Part shown: positions 18,601 to 24,908 of the stretch, piece after piece
Layout: each line of letters opens with the position of its first letter
Numbering within the stretch: position 1 is the first letter of the stretch
Assembly (NCBI GenBank): GCA_002495525.1
Contig: DAFS01000057.1
Span: 41,285-76,836 of the forward strand
Reading direction: 5' to 3'
Length of the DNA stretch: 35,552 bases
Origin: Euryarchaeota archaeon UBA89
Lineage (GTDB): Archaea; Thermoplasmatota; Poseidoniia; Poseidoniales; Thalassarchaeaceae
The notes under the pieces: model-generated
What the model was told of the DNA's origin: nothing
The model's input: the letters and a program-made list of their open reading frames with translations, nothing else
The model's database searches: none
Position numbers and translations under genes: made by a program

Positions 18601-19204
18601 CGCAATGTCGAATGAAGAGTTCTCAATTTACGTTTCAGTGACCGATAAGGCTGGAAATTCGTATGACAATACTGTTCCTATTGAAATTAAGATCCAAAGT
18701 TCTGAACCAGTATTGAAGATTGATGGATTAGTAAGTAAATCAGGCGGAGAACCAGAAGCAGGTGGTCAATTAACATATGTCGCTACAATATCCAATAGTG
18801 GATTAGTTGATGCTGAAAATGTGCAGTTAAATGCTGAACTTTGTAAGGATGTAAGTTGTAATACTCCAACTTCAGTTAATGCTATGACTACAATGGATAT
18901 ACCTGCAGAATCATCTCAGCAGTTTAGTTTCTTGTTTGATTTCTCTGATATTGATGTTGACCAATATTACATCATGCTTGAAATAAACTCAACAGGATTT
19001 AATGAAGAAAATATTGATGATGACTCGTGGCACGTTAGTGATGGTGTAGAACAGGGAGTCAAGAATGTTGATGTTAGATCTCCAAGTGTTGATGACGATG
19101 AAAACACAGATATTATTGCTTATATCCTAATTATTGGATTAGTAATCATTGGTCTTTATTTGACTAAAGGTCGTTCAGGCCGTCGCCCTGGTGCACCGTT
19201 CTGA
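9689..19204 (+). CDS. aglB: STT3/AglB oligosaccharyltransferase fused to a giant C-terminal ectodomain
   Basis: AglB transfers the glycan from a dolichol carrier to Asn of N-x-S/T sequons outside the cell. Residues 20-850 hold many membrane helices and the GT66 motifs: SDPWYMKR (Asp391), the DHD motif (507-509), TIGEAQ (Glu718, loop 5 Glu), then the WWDYG sequon-recognition motif at 941-945 (nt 12509-12523). A soluble domain runs to about 1400, then a beta domain to about 1480. What follows is unusual: a Gly-rich repetitive stretch (1605-1760); many carboxypeptidase-regulatory-like units with T-D-x-x-G-x-F/W endings; an SdrD_B-like unit (TGTVFWDLNNNNAS, 2474-2487); NEW3-like (2905-3003) and CARDB-like (3005-3110) modules; a final helix (3142-3159); and a basic tail. 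More than 30 sequons occur beyond 1500. Typical AglB is under about 1,100 residues. No stop or frameshift interrupts it. Confidence 0.93.
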   Translation: MNDDNDATKGGFSSKNLLPVPAVLATLMVLFLGTDYVANGGTETNGYADLLILPVIAAFAAFIGRIVVDQSSKRNSIIILSSLFAILFSFIAPEFTPIIPMEAFTFAFVFVSTVFLYKHNWNEESSILLSMIIGFHLAISFATRYSLDKSSWAGSPDELVDLIRGSIASVFFAFWIASITLGILVTLAIRGRQTNPGLGPWFRDIPSMMPKAGLITAGIIFLINMIPLIWLSTIDDVDSYNNHHYLGSVWALFASIVVLFVSFCNSERWHVLGTVVALNWLMYTLAHLHEIGNELPLSALEGDNNVSLFTWFLLVFWLNVGAMMVAGRGVFGDIAPRREHSDFRKWWSQHSYGIMVGSALVIGLAVRTGWNVLPAMNASGTGLWDMSGGSDPWYMKRVVDYVVYQKSHLIIDADRAYPMVAINPRPPLFSWSLALGGLFLHWLSGMSLETSVWWSVASLPAIFGALIVLPIAGLARKLHSNMAGIFAAWLIALMPGHIGHSTFGLADHDAFAMLFLAIAFYYWVKAMDELKNERLFQTPSLSPLYIIAGIRQMWATNPVVMSNATLSGVSFAIVALGWKGFVYGPGILFIAFAFQVFFNMFRRRDSLPITAASLQMMLTAFVIPLPFYCWPELGLLFDPSGFQPMFYIIGFTLALGWVSSSYRDKPWLLVLGSTAVLMGSILAVLYVLQQANIYDGWDVLFTGGFYFSKNKIFGTIGEAQAPSRGVLFASYGPIVSLIAIFVAVMLLWRGARKEKQSHILLGLWVLIAIYMAWSAGRFIFNATPAISVVGGIGIAMMWNYANFSGFLKEWRKSGISTPRSRFWANWTASRRHPGVPALMIVLMLVCSQHMTYGIDSGIPRGEQSASDVDQTIHDITPDIFRQEVLGFSLLNSENYDSNGDLWYMGTFGPGFNSGSWNLAYEWLSEQDTEVSFSERPAFVSWWDYGFQALAQGEHPTVADNFQSGIPNSGAMLLSASEEDTVSLFITTLAQGDRRSNAPSGFTDDFRNLLLDGHMDDSQLSEFDKIMSLAMGDSKIVLDRSMSVVAVDGEHELLRGFHLESNGLPSESEVWVILEDGEIIVDGLSNEESAIDSFNDARNSVSELDRYENGANKGELIIQYYDISGYRYTPDLIEDFDDVSTGLHRVNAKLALSRALLLEIFNSEEINDLYHDMSTKLVYEVQDYEGDFGEIISRNNEIRYFAVDNRLYPLGGQYYEDYGYHQGQTTGIFHAPTSLSGLDTETYISSVYQTQRGDGPIIPRSGEEYENEYLNDVIRQQSGALTDVNEMIRMVDIDYQHQPEFFDTMVARIYVGYGSSSLGLPGEAEQPAPHFYTSGAPGSYLENAYPLPGAMMNHLVLSNWYTPDCETDENGTQLDSECENLGIGSANTQVKVMKYYSGATIEGTVELEGIGPVPNARLLIERDAFSGDEVEIDGQVTDRDQRTYWIPIGTADADSNGDFSFLAPSGKIRVSAFYGESNLEAARTQIMTSNVGQSLGDIFETETTGVRALNPITGILGNVSGSTWLSETIVNISGDDGHSNGESIIPVSISVSPASSIGRLVWSGSELFSGNSLEDATIELSPSWDVIVTSPYLMSTSNGSIMGEDLRFDGTGEVTFTGEGDVITSSIATISDFTGNYTQTVFNNYSITGEGEFAGKGIIDGTINDDIENVVDCDVNETMPENNSLCVQSDGKYLLDGIVNASGLFTADGVASFTQKLVQSTLIGSGVFSTDTSDKNLSSYGTINATGSFSGTGIFSGVMVQPGTFHVVDAIPGSYDVAVIFSDDTRIEIDDGFTISQTLSGSPTEIDINGGLITGILIDESGNYLDSQVLLESADVSSNEADIGDCEVVKYAPCYIHPELTYENDLLTGSKIEFGPIMPGTYIASIDTDGDNFSETSLEFTVDPNAESSIILPSPMPLTTDLIFQLINPDNGTDNLVEGLDLTFNLKNGSGSPVDSKYDNLSGQYYVELTPGVWILNYTLSETEQLWEEIEVLANSDFTDTYSFYTSQTVNGTLYYDENTKSDTIDTTKILDFVPVEFYWDDFSTTIETSSDGTFSIVLPVGSEVDAIAQLGVDLKLVNGTKFTVEENMDMVTMVARPGQAIDGAVSVNRENNLFNSEIGGWDPVTVIAQSDEHDVTWRSETDDGGFFTMVLPRGAWEFTVLSDEITSGSNVTNVDNNNNTIEVIIYPEDSILTVDFFLDNSADNNVSNGTPVTYDFSLLSLVNGIDYHIDSSSSNWTDEGVAQVSVEPGIYRISVDIADPNSGDLFGTRIMSGDVDVIVGIQSTDIARSIGFDPEWRVEMSFINESGGELSEQLVRFTNVENGWVLSRTTDTNGSIIDFFPQGDWIATAETINNGIKEGLRNLISVSSDISSESLIFSTSQLAEISFNISEDSSNSPLSGVSLLLESASDLGSFSIEATNSSGLTTIDVVEGDWLVSLNYTEDGKRWVVESYPVTISVGENHIDLTANLYVALTGTVFWDLNNNNASNVGEGISDVQMTFTTTSDSNEHSISTDNTGEWELFVPYNTSWQIETVYDGFESINESISVSDTPNDVQLELVAGLVDVYGNISYALGISSIPIEDVELMIMPTEGLVRDTVTIEINEGWSGSWSTELEPGLWIVSASVPSQDLIIMGLLDVDVTGSSNNLDMALTSGGILGLQTEWLDYDGNTRNLGDISDANLLVDVGFGMKWVQSVDETGSVDLLLPNGNVQFSGDFEVEQRGLTMEFTAGRGFDVYPGLNASIDLSFNRVSNHEIEISTLNETSGHETYVGSLGDVSLIDNEDNGFIPVDFTLGIDYMGHESYDVFAVGGIVSGTDSSEWTVEFHNGTGNWTTSTQFEVGLDNSMNFDNLNIRVTPPNQSVAHSFEDGHKITVSISTPDGYLATHDLIVRVPQIHGFELTNPMADVYGVSPGELITIPIEFTNSGNGDEKYEFEFDDSELPDGWSRTGPTSHTLGSFVSSSHSVTVVSPSDAMSNEEFSIYVSVTDKAGNSYDNTVPIEIKIQSSEPVLKIDGLVSKSGGEPEAGGQLTYVATISNSGLVDAENVQLNAELCKDVSCNTPTSVNAMTTMDIPAESSQQFSFLFDFSDIDVDQYYIMLEINSTGFNEENIDDDSWHVSDGVEQGVKNVDVRSPSVDDDENTDIIAYILIIGLVIIGLYLTKGRSGRRPGAPF

Positions 19205-19282
19205 TACTGATAAGATTTCCAGACTTTGGGAACAGGGATTCTTATACTGAATCTATGCCCTAAGATTAGTTGGTAAGTTTTC
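19205..19282 (+). promoter_or_regulatory. Intergenic gap with a small hairpin and a TATA-like site
   Basis: GATTC (19237-19241) and GAATC (19249-19253) can pair around TTATACT, with AGGG and CCCT further out. TTATAC (19242-19247) in the loop could instead be a TATA box about 38 nt before the subtilase ATG. No T-tract terminator is seen. Confidence 0.25.
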
Positions 19283-20521
19283 ATGAAGTCTTTAGAAAAT
19301 CTTGATTTGCTTCCCGAACCAGAAGATCATAGAATCCTAACTGCGATTGATAATCAAGCATTGGGTTACTCTGGCAGTGATTATGGCCTTACTGATGAAG
19401 AAGCTAAGCAGCTTCGTTGGCCTCTAGGTCCCATGAAAAAGTTAGAACATCCTACGGGTGCTATTTTTTTCTCTTTATTCGTTCTTCTATTAATTGCTGG
19501 TTGGCCTTGGGTTAACTCATATCTCATACCGATCCTTCCTAACTCTGAATGGGCGTATGAAGATTCAGGGATCAGACAATTACAATCAGAAGGATATTTT
19601 GGTCAAGGCGTACATGTTTGTATTGTCGATACTGGGATTGATATGGAACACCCGGACTTTTCCCATCAACAATTATTGGGATTCAGAGATTTTGTAGGCG
19701 GTAATCATGACTTAGTTAGAGACGTTGGTGAAAGCTCACATGGAACATTAATGGCTGGAATCTTGATATCTAATGGTACATCTAAGGGCGCTGCTCCAGA
19801 AGTAGGTTTGTCAGTTGCTTTAGCATTGGATTCAGAAGGAACTTCTGGTTCAACCGATAGAGTTGCACAAGCTATCAGGTGGTGTAGAATAACTCAGAAA
19901 GTAGATATTATTTCATTAAGTCTTGGGGGTTCTCCAAGTGAATTCACTTCAAATATTGATTCACAAACGAACTTAGCAGTTCAAGAAGCATTAGATTCGG
20001 GTATTTTCGTTGTAGCCGCCGCTGGAAACACTGGTCTAAATTTAGATATTAATGACGTTTCTCAACCTTCCAGCCTTCCAGGAGTAATTTCAGTCGGAAC
20101 TATATCTAAATCTGGAAATGTATGGGGTAGTAGTGCCTTTGGCTCATCAATTGATAGAGCAACAGGAGAAGAAAGAATTTTCCCTAATCAAAAACCCGAA
20201 GTCGTAGCTCCAGGAGTAAATATCTTCTCGACCGCTTCAAGCACATTGTCGTCTCCATATGCTTACTCTTCTGGGACTAGTGATTCTACAGTATTCGTAA
20301 CAGGGGCTTTGGCCTTAATCATTCAACAATATAGGGATTCCATTGAAGGTTCGGATGGCTACATAGATGAAAATGAAATGATGCTAGTTAAGCATGCATT
20401 AGCAAGATCTTCCGATAGGGATAACTTTGAATCTGGTAATCATAATTCTCATTCAGGTTATGGGGCTTTGGACTTAGTAAAGTGGTCCGAGGAAGTCGCC
20501 TTTATCTTTAATGTTGAATAA
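19283..20521 (+). CDS. Membrane-tethered subtilisin-like serine protease (S8)
   Basis: The catalytic set of subtilases is complete: Asp116 in VDTGIDMEHPDF, His153 in SSHGTLMAG, oxyanion Asn249 in AAAGNTG, and Ser333 in SSGTSDST. It therefore should cleave peptide bonds. Topology is unusual: about 58 hydrophilic residues come first, then one membrane helix (about 58-76, AIFFSLFVLLLIAGWPWV), then the protease domain, giving an N-in, protease-out type II protein without a cleavable signal or a recognisable inhibitor propeptide. The sequence after Ser333 departs from the usual GTSMATP (Met, Ala and Pro are replaced). It starts 79 nt after the aglB fusion and precedes a surface protein, so trimming or release of surface proteins is an attractive but unproven role. 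Confidence 0.92.
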   Translation: MKSLENLDLLPEPEDHRILTAIDNQALGYSGSDYGLTDEEAKQLRWPLGPMKKLEHPTGAIFFSLFVLLLIAGWPWVNSYLIPILPNSEWAYEDSGIRQLQSEGYFGQGVHVCIVDTGIDMEHPDFSHQQLLGFRDFVGGNHDLVRDVGESSHGTLMAGILISNGTSKGAAPEVGLSVALALDSEGTSGSTDRVAQAIRWCRITQKVDIISLSLGGSPSEFTSNIDSQTNLAVQEALDSGIFVVAAAGNTGLNLDINDVSQPSSLPGVISVGTISKSGNVWGSSAFGSSIDRATGEERIFPNQKPEVVAPGVNIFSTASSTLSSPYAYSSGTSDSTVFVTGALALIIQQYRDSIEGSDGYIDENEMMLVKHALARSSDRDNFESGNHNSHSGYGALDLVKWSEEVAFIFNVE

Positions 20522-20619
20522 TTTTTCTAATATATGATGTTGATACAAATACGCTATGTTGATACATTATTCTCAATTGTAACTCTAGCATTGATAAATG
20601 ATACATAATACGGTAAAAC
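20522..20619. promoter_or_regulatory. Upstream region with repeated TGATACA elements
   Basis: ATGTTGATACA occurs twice as an exact direct repeat (20537-20547 and 20556-20566, 19 nt apart), and TGATACA a third time at 20599-20605. TTGATAAATG (20591-20600) is centred about 25 nt before the ATG at 20620 and may act as the TATA box of a leaderless mRNA. The repeats are candidate regulator-binding sites. Confidence 0.4.
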
Positions 20620-23600
20620 ATGTCCAAGCGCCGAGTAAGAAGTTCCTTCCTAGTATTTCTGATGTTATCGAGTGTGTTAATTGCTCTAGTAGGGCCTGCA
20701 AGTCCTGTAATGGCTAATAATGAAACCACTTCAGGAACTATTACAACTTCAGAAACATGGTCCGGCACTCATCAGTTGACTGGAGACATAACAATCGCCT
20801 CCGGTGCGAAGTTAATTATTCAACCCGGAACTACTGTAATTTTTCCTAATGGAACATATCTTGATGTAAGAGGGAATCTTTGTGCTGGAGATAGCTCTTG
20901 CGGATCTTCTGGTGATGCAAGCTTGGCAAACAAAATTACTTTACGATGGACTGATCCTTCTAATTCTAGTGAAATTGGTGAATGTAAAGGTATGAAACAA
21001 GGTACTCAAGAAATACAAGTTGAAGATGCATCATGCTTTGAAGGAGTATTAATCCGTAGCTCTATTGATTTATCTGAAACCGGTTTTAGACATATTACAA
21101 TTGATGATGCTTGGGGTATTCCTTACTATATTGATTCAATTAATCGATGGAGGTATGGAGCTATGGTAATTGATGGAGCATCTCCCACTTTAACTCAAAT
21201 GAGATTTAGTAACATCAATACAAGCAGTGTGTTAACAACTAATCTTGCACAACCAATATTTGAGGGCGGTACTTATGTTGCTGGAAATGACGATAAAAGC
21301 GGAGTAGGTGGGTCAGCGGTCCAAATTTATGGTTCAGGCACGCAAATCACACCTCTTGTAATGAATTCACCATTCTTTATTGGAACAGATAATGGTTGTG
21401 GGAATAATGATGGAGGCCGTCCAACATTATGGGCTCAAGAAACATTCATTGAAATTAATGATGCTACTGTAAATACAGGAGATTATGGTTTTGCACTTGT
21501 AAGTTCTTCCGGTCTTCTAACTAATTCTGATATAAATGTTAATTGTAATGGAATAGACATTAATGGCGTCAAAGCAATACAAGGAGTAGTTTATACATTT
21601 GAGATCGGAAATAATGAAATCAATACAGATGAAGGTTCAGGAATTACAGTTTATGACGGTGGCGACGTTGAGTTGCATAACAATCAGATTTCAGGTGTAG
21701 CAGATCGTTCAGGAATTACTGTCCAATCAAGTAAGGCATATATCCATAATAATGAAATTGGTCCTATAGGGGGTTGGAATGGACTTTGGTTAACTGGTTC
21801 TTTTGATGTAATTGCAGAATATAATACAATTATCGATACTGCAAAAACTCCTGTTCAAGTTGGTGAATTATCCACCTCAGGACCTGCACCCGCTGCATCT
21901 AGACTTCATTTCACAAATAATACTGTGAGTGTGACTTCACCTGGAACCTGTTCAAGTTTCAAGTATTGGGGTGGTGAATATACTTGTCCTGCAGTAAGCG
22001 TTTTCCGTTCAGGAGTAACACTATACGATAATCAGTTTAGCCTAGGTGGAGATGCTGATGGAATCAGAGCAATAGGTGGGTTGATGGATGTTCAAAGGAA
22101 TTTATTTGAAATTCCTGGAACCGGAGCAGTAATCCGAAATTATGATAGTGGATTTGCAAATACACAACAATATGGTTCACTTGGTTTCTTTTCATTGAAT
22201 ACTTGGAACGGTATTGAAACAGCCTACAATATAACCAAATCTTCTGTAACAGTTCAATCAGAGTTTATCCCAAGTGCGTCTCCTGGTGAGTTTCCGATAA
22301 TACTAGATTGGCCTGATCAAGAAGCTTGGCCTGCAAACGGATTCCAAGGTGCTATAATCCCTACTCCAATTTCAGAATGTTCTAGTTGTGATAATTTAAC
22401 TCCTAGGAACTTCCCATTAGCTGTCAATATGGATAATAATTCTACTGTGTTTACATTCGCTAACCTTTCAAATGTTGATACCTCTAAGATTTTTATCAAA
22501 TCTCAGCCTACTCAATATGCAGTTCAAGTAAGAAGAGCTGAAATGGTAAGGTTCCAAACTTTGGTTGATGGAATGAAAGTAGATAATGCAAATGTGTTAA
22601 TCGAAGATGCTTTGGGTAACGATCTATACTCTCTGTATACGGATGAAGATGGATATACTCCATGGTTTGCCTTAGCATCAGACTCACATCTTGATTTCCG
22701 AGGTCTTGCTGGAGGTGATAATCCTGATGGATTTGCAGATGATGAGTTTGAAGATTCATGTTCTGATGGAATAGACAATGATGGTGATTTAACTATTGAT
22801 AACAATGACGATGATTGCGATTACAGTGCTGGAACTAGGGAACTTTCCCGTTATTACTATACCGCATATAAATTTGGCTTTGGTTATGATAGAAATGACT
22901 TTATTATTCAAGATACAACATATCAAGATGTGATAAACTTAGTTAATACTGGTCCATCTATATCAGTAATACAAGAAACCGGTCATTCATTCAGAAAAGT
23001 TGTGAATTTTACAGGATCTGCACATGACGGTCAGTTGGCTGGATTTTACGCTACAGATGAATTAGCTCAATGGGATCAAAAAGGATATATTCATTCTATT
23101 GAAGTAAGAGATCCTTTTACTAGTGAATGGACATCTGCTGGTCAGGCAGTTGATGATAGTGGAGCAGAACCTGGAGAAGTTACGCGTTTTAATCATCCAT
23201 TCAATTCATGGTATTATTCATTTGATATGTCAGGATATCAAGAAACTGACTATACTTTTGAGTTTAGGTCGTTCGATGGAATCGACTACAGTCCAATTAT
23301 CGCTAGGACAATTAAGTTGAATGCAGCACCGCCTGTAATTAGTGTAAGTTCTCCTAGCGATGGCTCAACTTGGTCAGATGGTACAGTGACATTCGAAGGA
23401 ACTGCCTATGACCAATATGGATGCCCTATTGCCTGTAGCCAAGATGTAGGAGAAATTTATTTCTATATTAGTGGACCTAATTTCGAAGGCACAACACCGA
23501 CAACTGGTGGCGCTGACTGGTCATGGACATGGGACTTTAGCGGTCAACCAAGAGTTGTTTCGGAATATACATTTACGATTTGGGCCTCAGATTCAGATTT

Positions 23601-24840
23601 TTGTCTTAGTGTAGTAGATGAATGTGAACCGGTCACAATGACATTGACTATTGACAACTCTAATTCTGCGCCTTTCGTAAGTTTAATGGCACCTCAGGAT
23701 GGTGAAAGACTGTCAGTTTCAGATAACACAATAGAAGGGGTAGCAAGGGATAATGATGGTTCAGTATCCAGAGTTGATATTACTGTCAGAGACATTTACA
23801 ATGGAGATATCATTGTTCATCAACAATCAGTTTCCGATTTCGAAACCAATGGTGCATGGTCTACAACTTGGGACCCAACAATTTTACAACATGACTTCGA
23901 ATATGAGATTGATGTCCAATCATACGATGGATACGATTACAGTGACATGACTACAATATCAATAATTGCTGATAATCCTTCTGATGCAGGTAATAATCAA
24001 CCAGTTTTCAATTCAGAAAATTGGTTACAAGAAATAACCCTTTACTGTGAAATTGAGTCACAATCACAAGATAGGTGCACTAAGGCTGAGATAGATCTTA
24101 ATCAATTCTTTACAGAAATTGACGACGGACAAGATCTAATTTTATCTGTCTTTGATTCCGAAGCAAGTTCTGATGATAACTTTGCATTAGTAATTAATGT
24201 AGGTCAGGATGGAATCGCCATCTATGATCCAATTTCAATGTTCTTCTACGACCCTAACATGGAAGCATGGACATTAGAAAATGTGATATTCGTAGCTACT
24301 GATCCTTTTGGTTCTAAAGAAATTTCATTAGATGTTACTTTCACAGTCATTCCAATAAGTTTCCAAATCGATGTACCTGATATTACAGTACTTAAAGACG
24401 GAGAAAGCGTTACATTTTCTGGTGTAGGATTACCCGGGAAGACAGTTACTGCATTGATCAATAAGGTACCTGCGAACAATACTGTTGTAAATAGTGACTC
24501 TACATGGTCCTTAGAAATCCCATCCTCTCGATTTGACGATGGCCCGGTTACGCCAGACTTCAGATATGTGGGTTCCGACTATTCTAGTGGTGTCCAAATT
24601 TCAGTAGGCGCAGCAGATGATGGAATGTCTATGTTAATGATTGGATTAATTTCAATAGTTATTTTATCTCTTCTAGGAGGTGCATTTGTATATTTCTTTG
24701 TGGAAATTGAAGATGATGATGGTGATGACAGCTCTTCTATTGAATCCTCAGAGTCTATTAGTTCTAGTGTCGAAGAATCTACAGAGGGATGGATTTGGGA
24801 CGATGAATCAAATGAATGGATTGAAGACCCAAATTATTAA
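20620..24840 (+). CDS. Large surface protein: beta-helix, Ig-like modules, C-terminal anchor
   Basis: The 1406-residue protein has a signal peptide (FLVFLMLSSVLIALVGPASPVMA, residues 10-32). A right-handed parallel beta-helix follows (about 45-550), recognisable from rungs such as GNNEINTDEGSGITVYDGGDVE and HNNQISGV. Next come a carboxypeptidase-regulatory-like unit (about 640-690), a short acidic cysteine-flanked motif (C714 to C733, containing DGIDNDGD) of the kind found in many secreted proteins and probably metal-binding, and two or three Ig/cadherin-like beta modules (about 905-1230). A C-terminal helix (about 1340-1362) precedes an acidic serine-rich tail ending WIWDDESNEWIEDPNY. No catalytic residues are evident; beta-helices often bind or cleave polysaccharide, so a carbohydrate-related role is possible. 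It follows the subtilase and lies upstream of the STAND regulator. Confidence 0.88.
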   Translation: MSKRRVRSSFLVFLMLSSVLIALVGPASPVMANNETTSGTITTSETWSGTHQLTGDITIASGAKLIIQPGTTVIFPNGTYLDVRGNLCAGDSSCGSSGDASLANKITLRWTDPSNSSEIGECKGMKQGTQEIQVEDASCFEGVLIRSSIDLSETGFRHITIDDAWGIPYYIDSINRWRYGAMVIDGASPTLTQMRFSNINTSSVLTTNLAQPIFEGGTYVAGNDDKSGVGGSAVQIYGSGTQITPLVMNSPFFIGTDNGCGNNDGGRPTLWAQETFIEINDATVNTGDYGFALVSSSGLLTNSDINVNCNGIDINGVKAIQGVVYTFEIGNNEINTDEGSGITVYDGGDVELHNNQISGVADRSGITVQSSKAYIHNNEIGPIGGWNGLWLTGSFDVIAEYNTIIDTAKTPVQVGELSTSGPAPAASRLHFTNNTVSVTSPGTCSSFKYWGGEYTCPAVSVFRSGVTLYDNQFSLGGDADGIRAIGGLMDVQRNLFEIPGTGAVIRNYDSGFANTQQYGSLGFFSLNTWNGIETAYNITKSSVTVQSEFIPSASPGEFPIILDWPDQEAWPANGFQGAIIPTPISECSSCDNLTPRNFPLAVNMDNNSTVFTFANLSNVDTSKIFIKSQPTQYAVQVRRAEMVRFQTLVDGMKVDNANVLIEDALGNDLYSLYTDEDGYTPWFALASDSHLDFRGLAGGDNPDGFADDEFEDSCSDGIDNDGDLTIDNNDDDCDYSAGTRELSRYYYTAYKFGFGYDRNDFIIQDTTYQDVINLVNTGPSISVIQETGHSFRKVVNFTGSAHDGQLAGFYATDELAQWDQKGYIHSIEVRDPFTSEWTSAGQAVDDSGAEPGEVTRFNHPFNSWYYSFDMSGYQETDYTFEFRSFDGIDYSPIIARTIKLNAAPPVISVSSPSDGSTWSDGTVTFEGTAYDQYGCPIACSQDVGEIYFYISGPNFEGTTPTTGGADWSWTWDFSGQPRVVSEYTFTIWASDSDFCLSVVDECEPVTMTLTIDNSNSAPFVSLMAPQDGERLSVSDNTIEGVARDNDGSVSRVDITVRDIYNGDIIVHQQSVSDFETNGAWSTTWDPTILQHDFEYEIDVQSYDGYDYSDMTTISIIADNPSDAGNNQPVFNSENWLQEITLYCEIESQSQDRCTKAEIDLNQFFTEIDDGQDLILSVFDSEASSDDNFALVINVGQDGIAIYDPISMFFYDPNMEAWTLENVIFVATDPFGSKEISLDVTFTVIPISFQIDVPDITVLKDGESVTFSGVGLPGKTVTALINKVPANNTVVNSDSTWSLEIPSSRFDDGPVTPDFRYVGSDYSSGVQISVGAADDGMSMLMIGLISIVILSLLGGAFVYFFVEIEDDDGDDSSSIESSESISSSVEESTEGWIWDDESNEWIEDPNY

Positions 24841-24846
24841 TTTTGA

Positions 24847-24858
24847 TGACTTAAGTCA
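24847..24858. promoter_or_regulatory. 12-nt perfect palindrome upstream of the STAND regulator
   Basis: TGACTTAAGTCA is a perfect inverted repeat, 51 nt before the regulator's ATG. A TATA-like TTGTATTGAT (24881-24890) lies about 25 nt before that ATG, so the palindrome sits just upstream of the core promoter. A dimeric winged-helix protein, possibly the gene product itself, could bind it. Confidence 0.45.
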
Positions 24859-24908
24859 GAGACTTCACCACCGAAACTTCTTGTATTGATTCAGATTGCT
24901 GTACTAAT

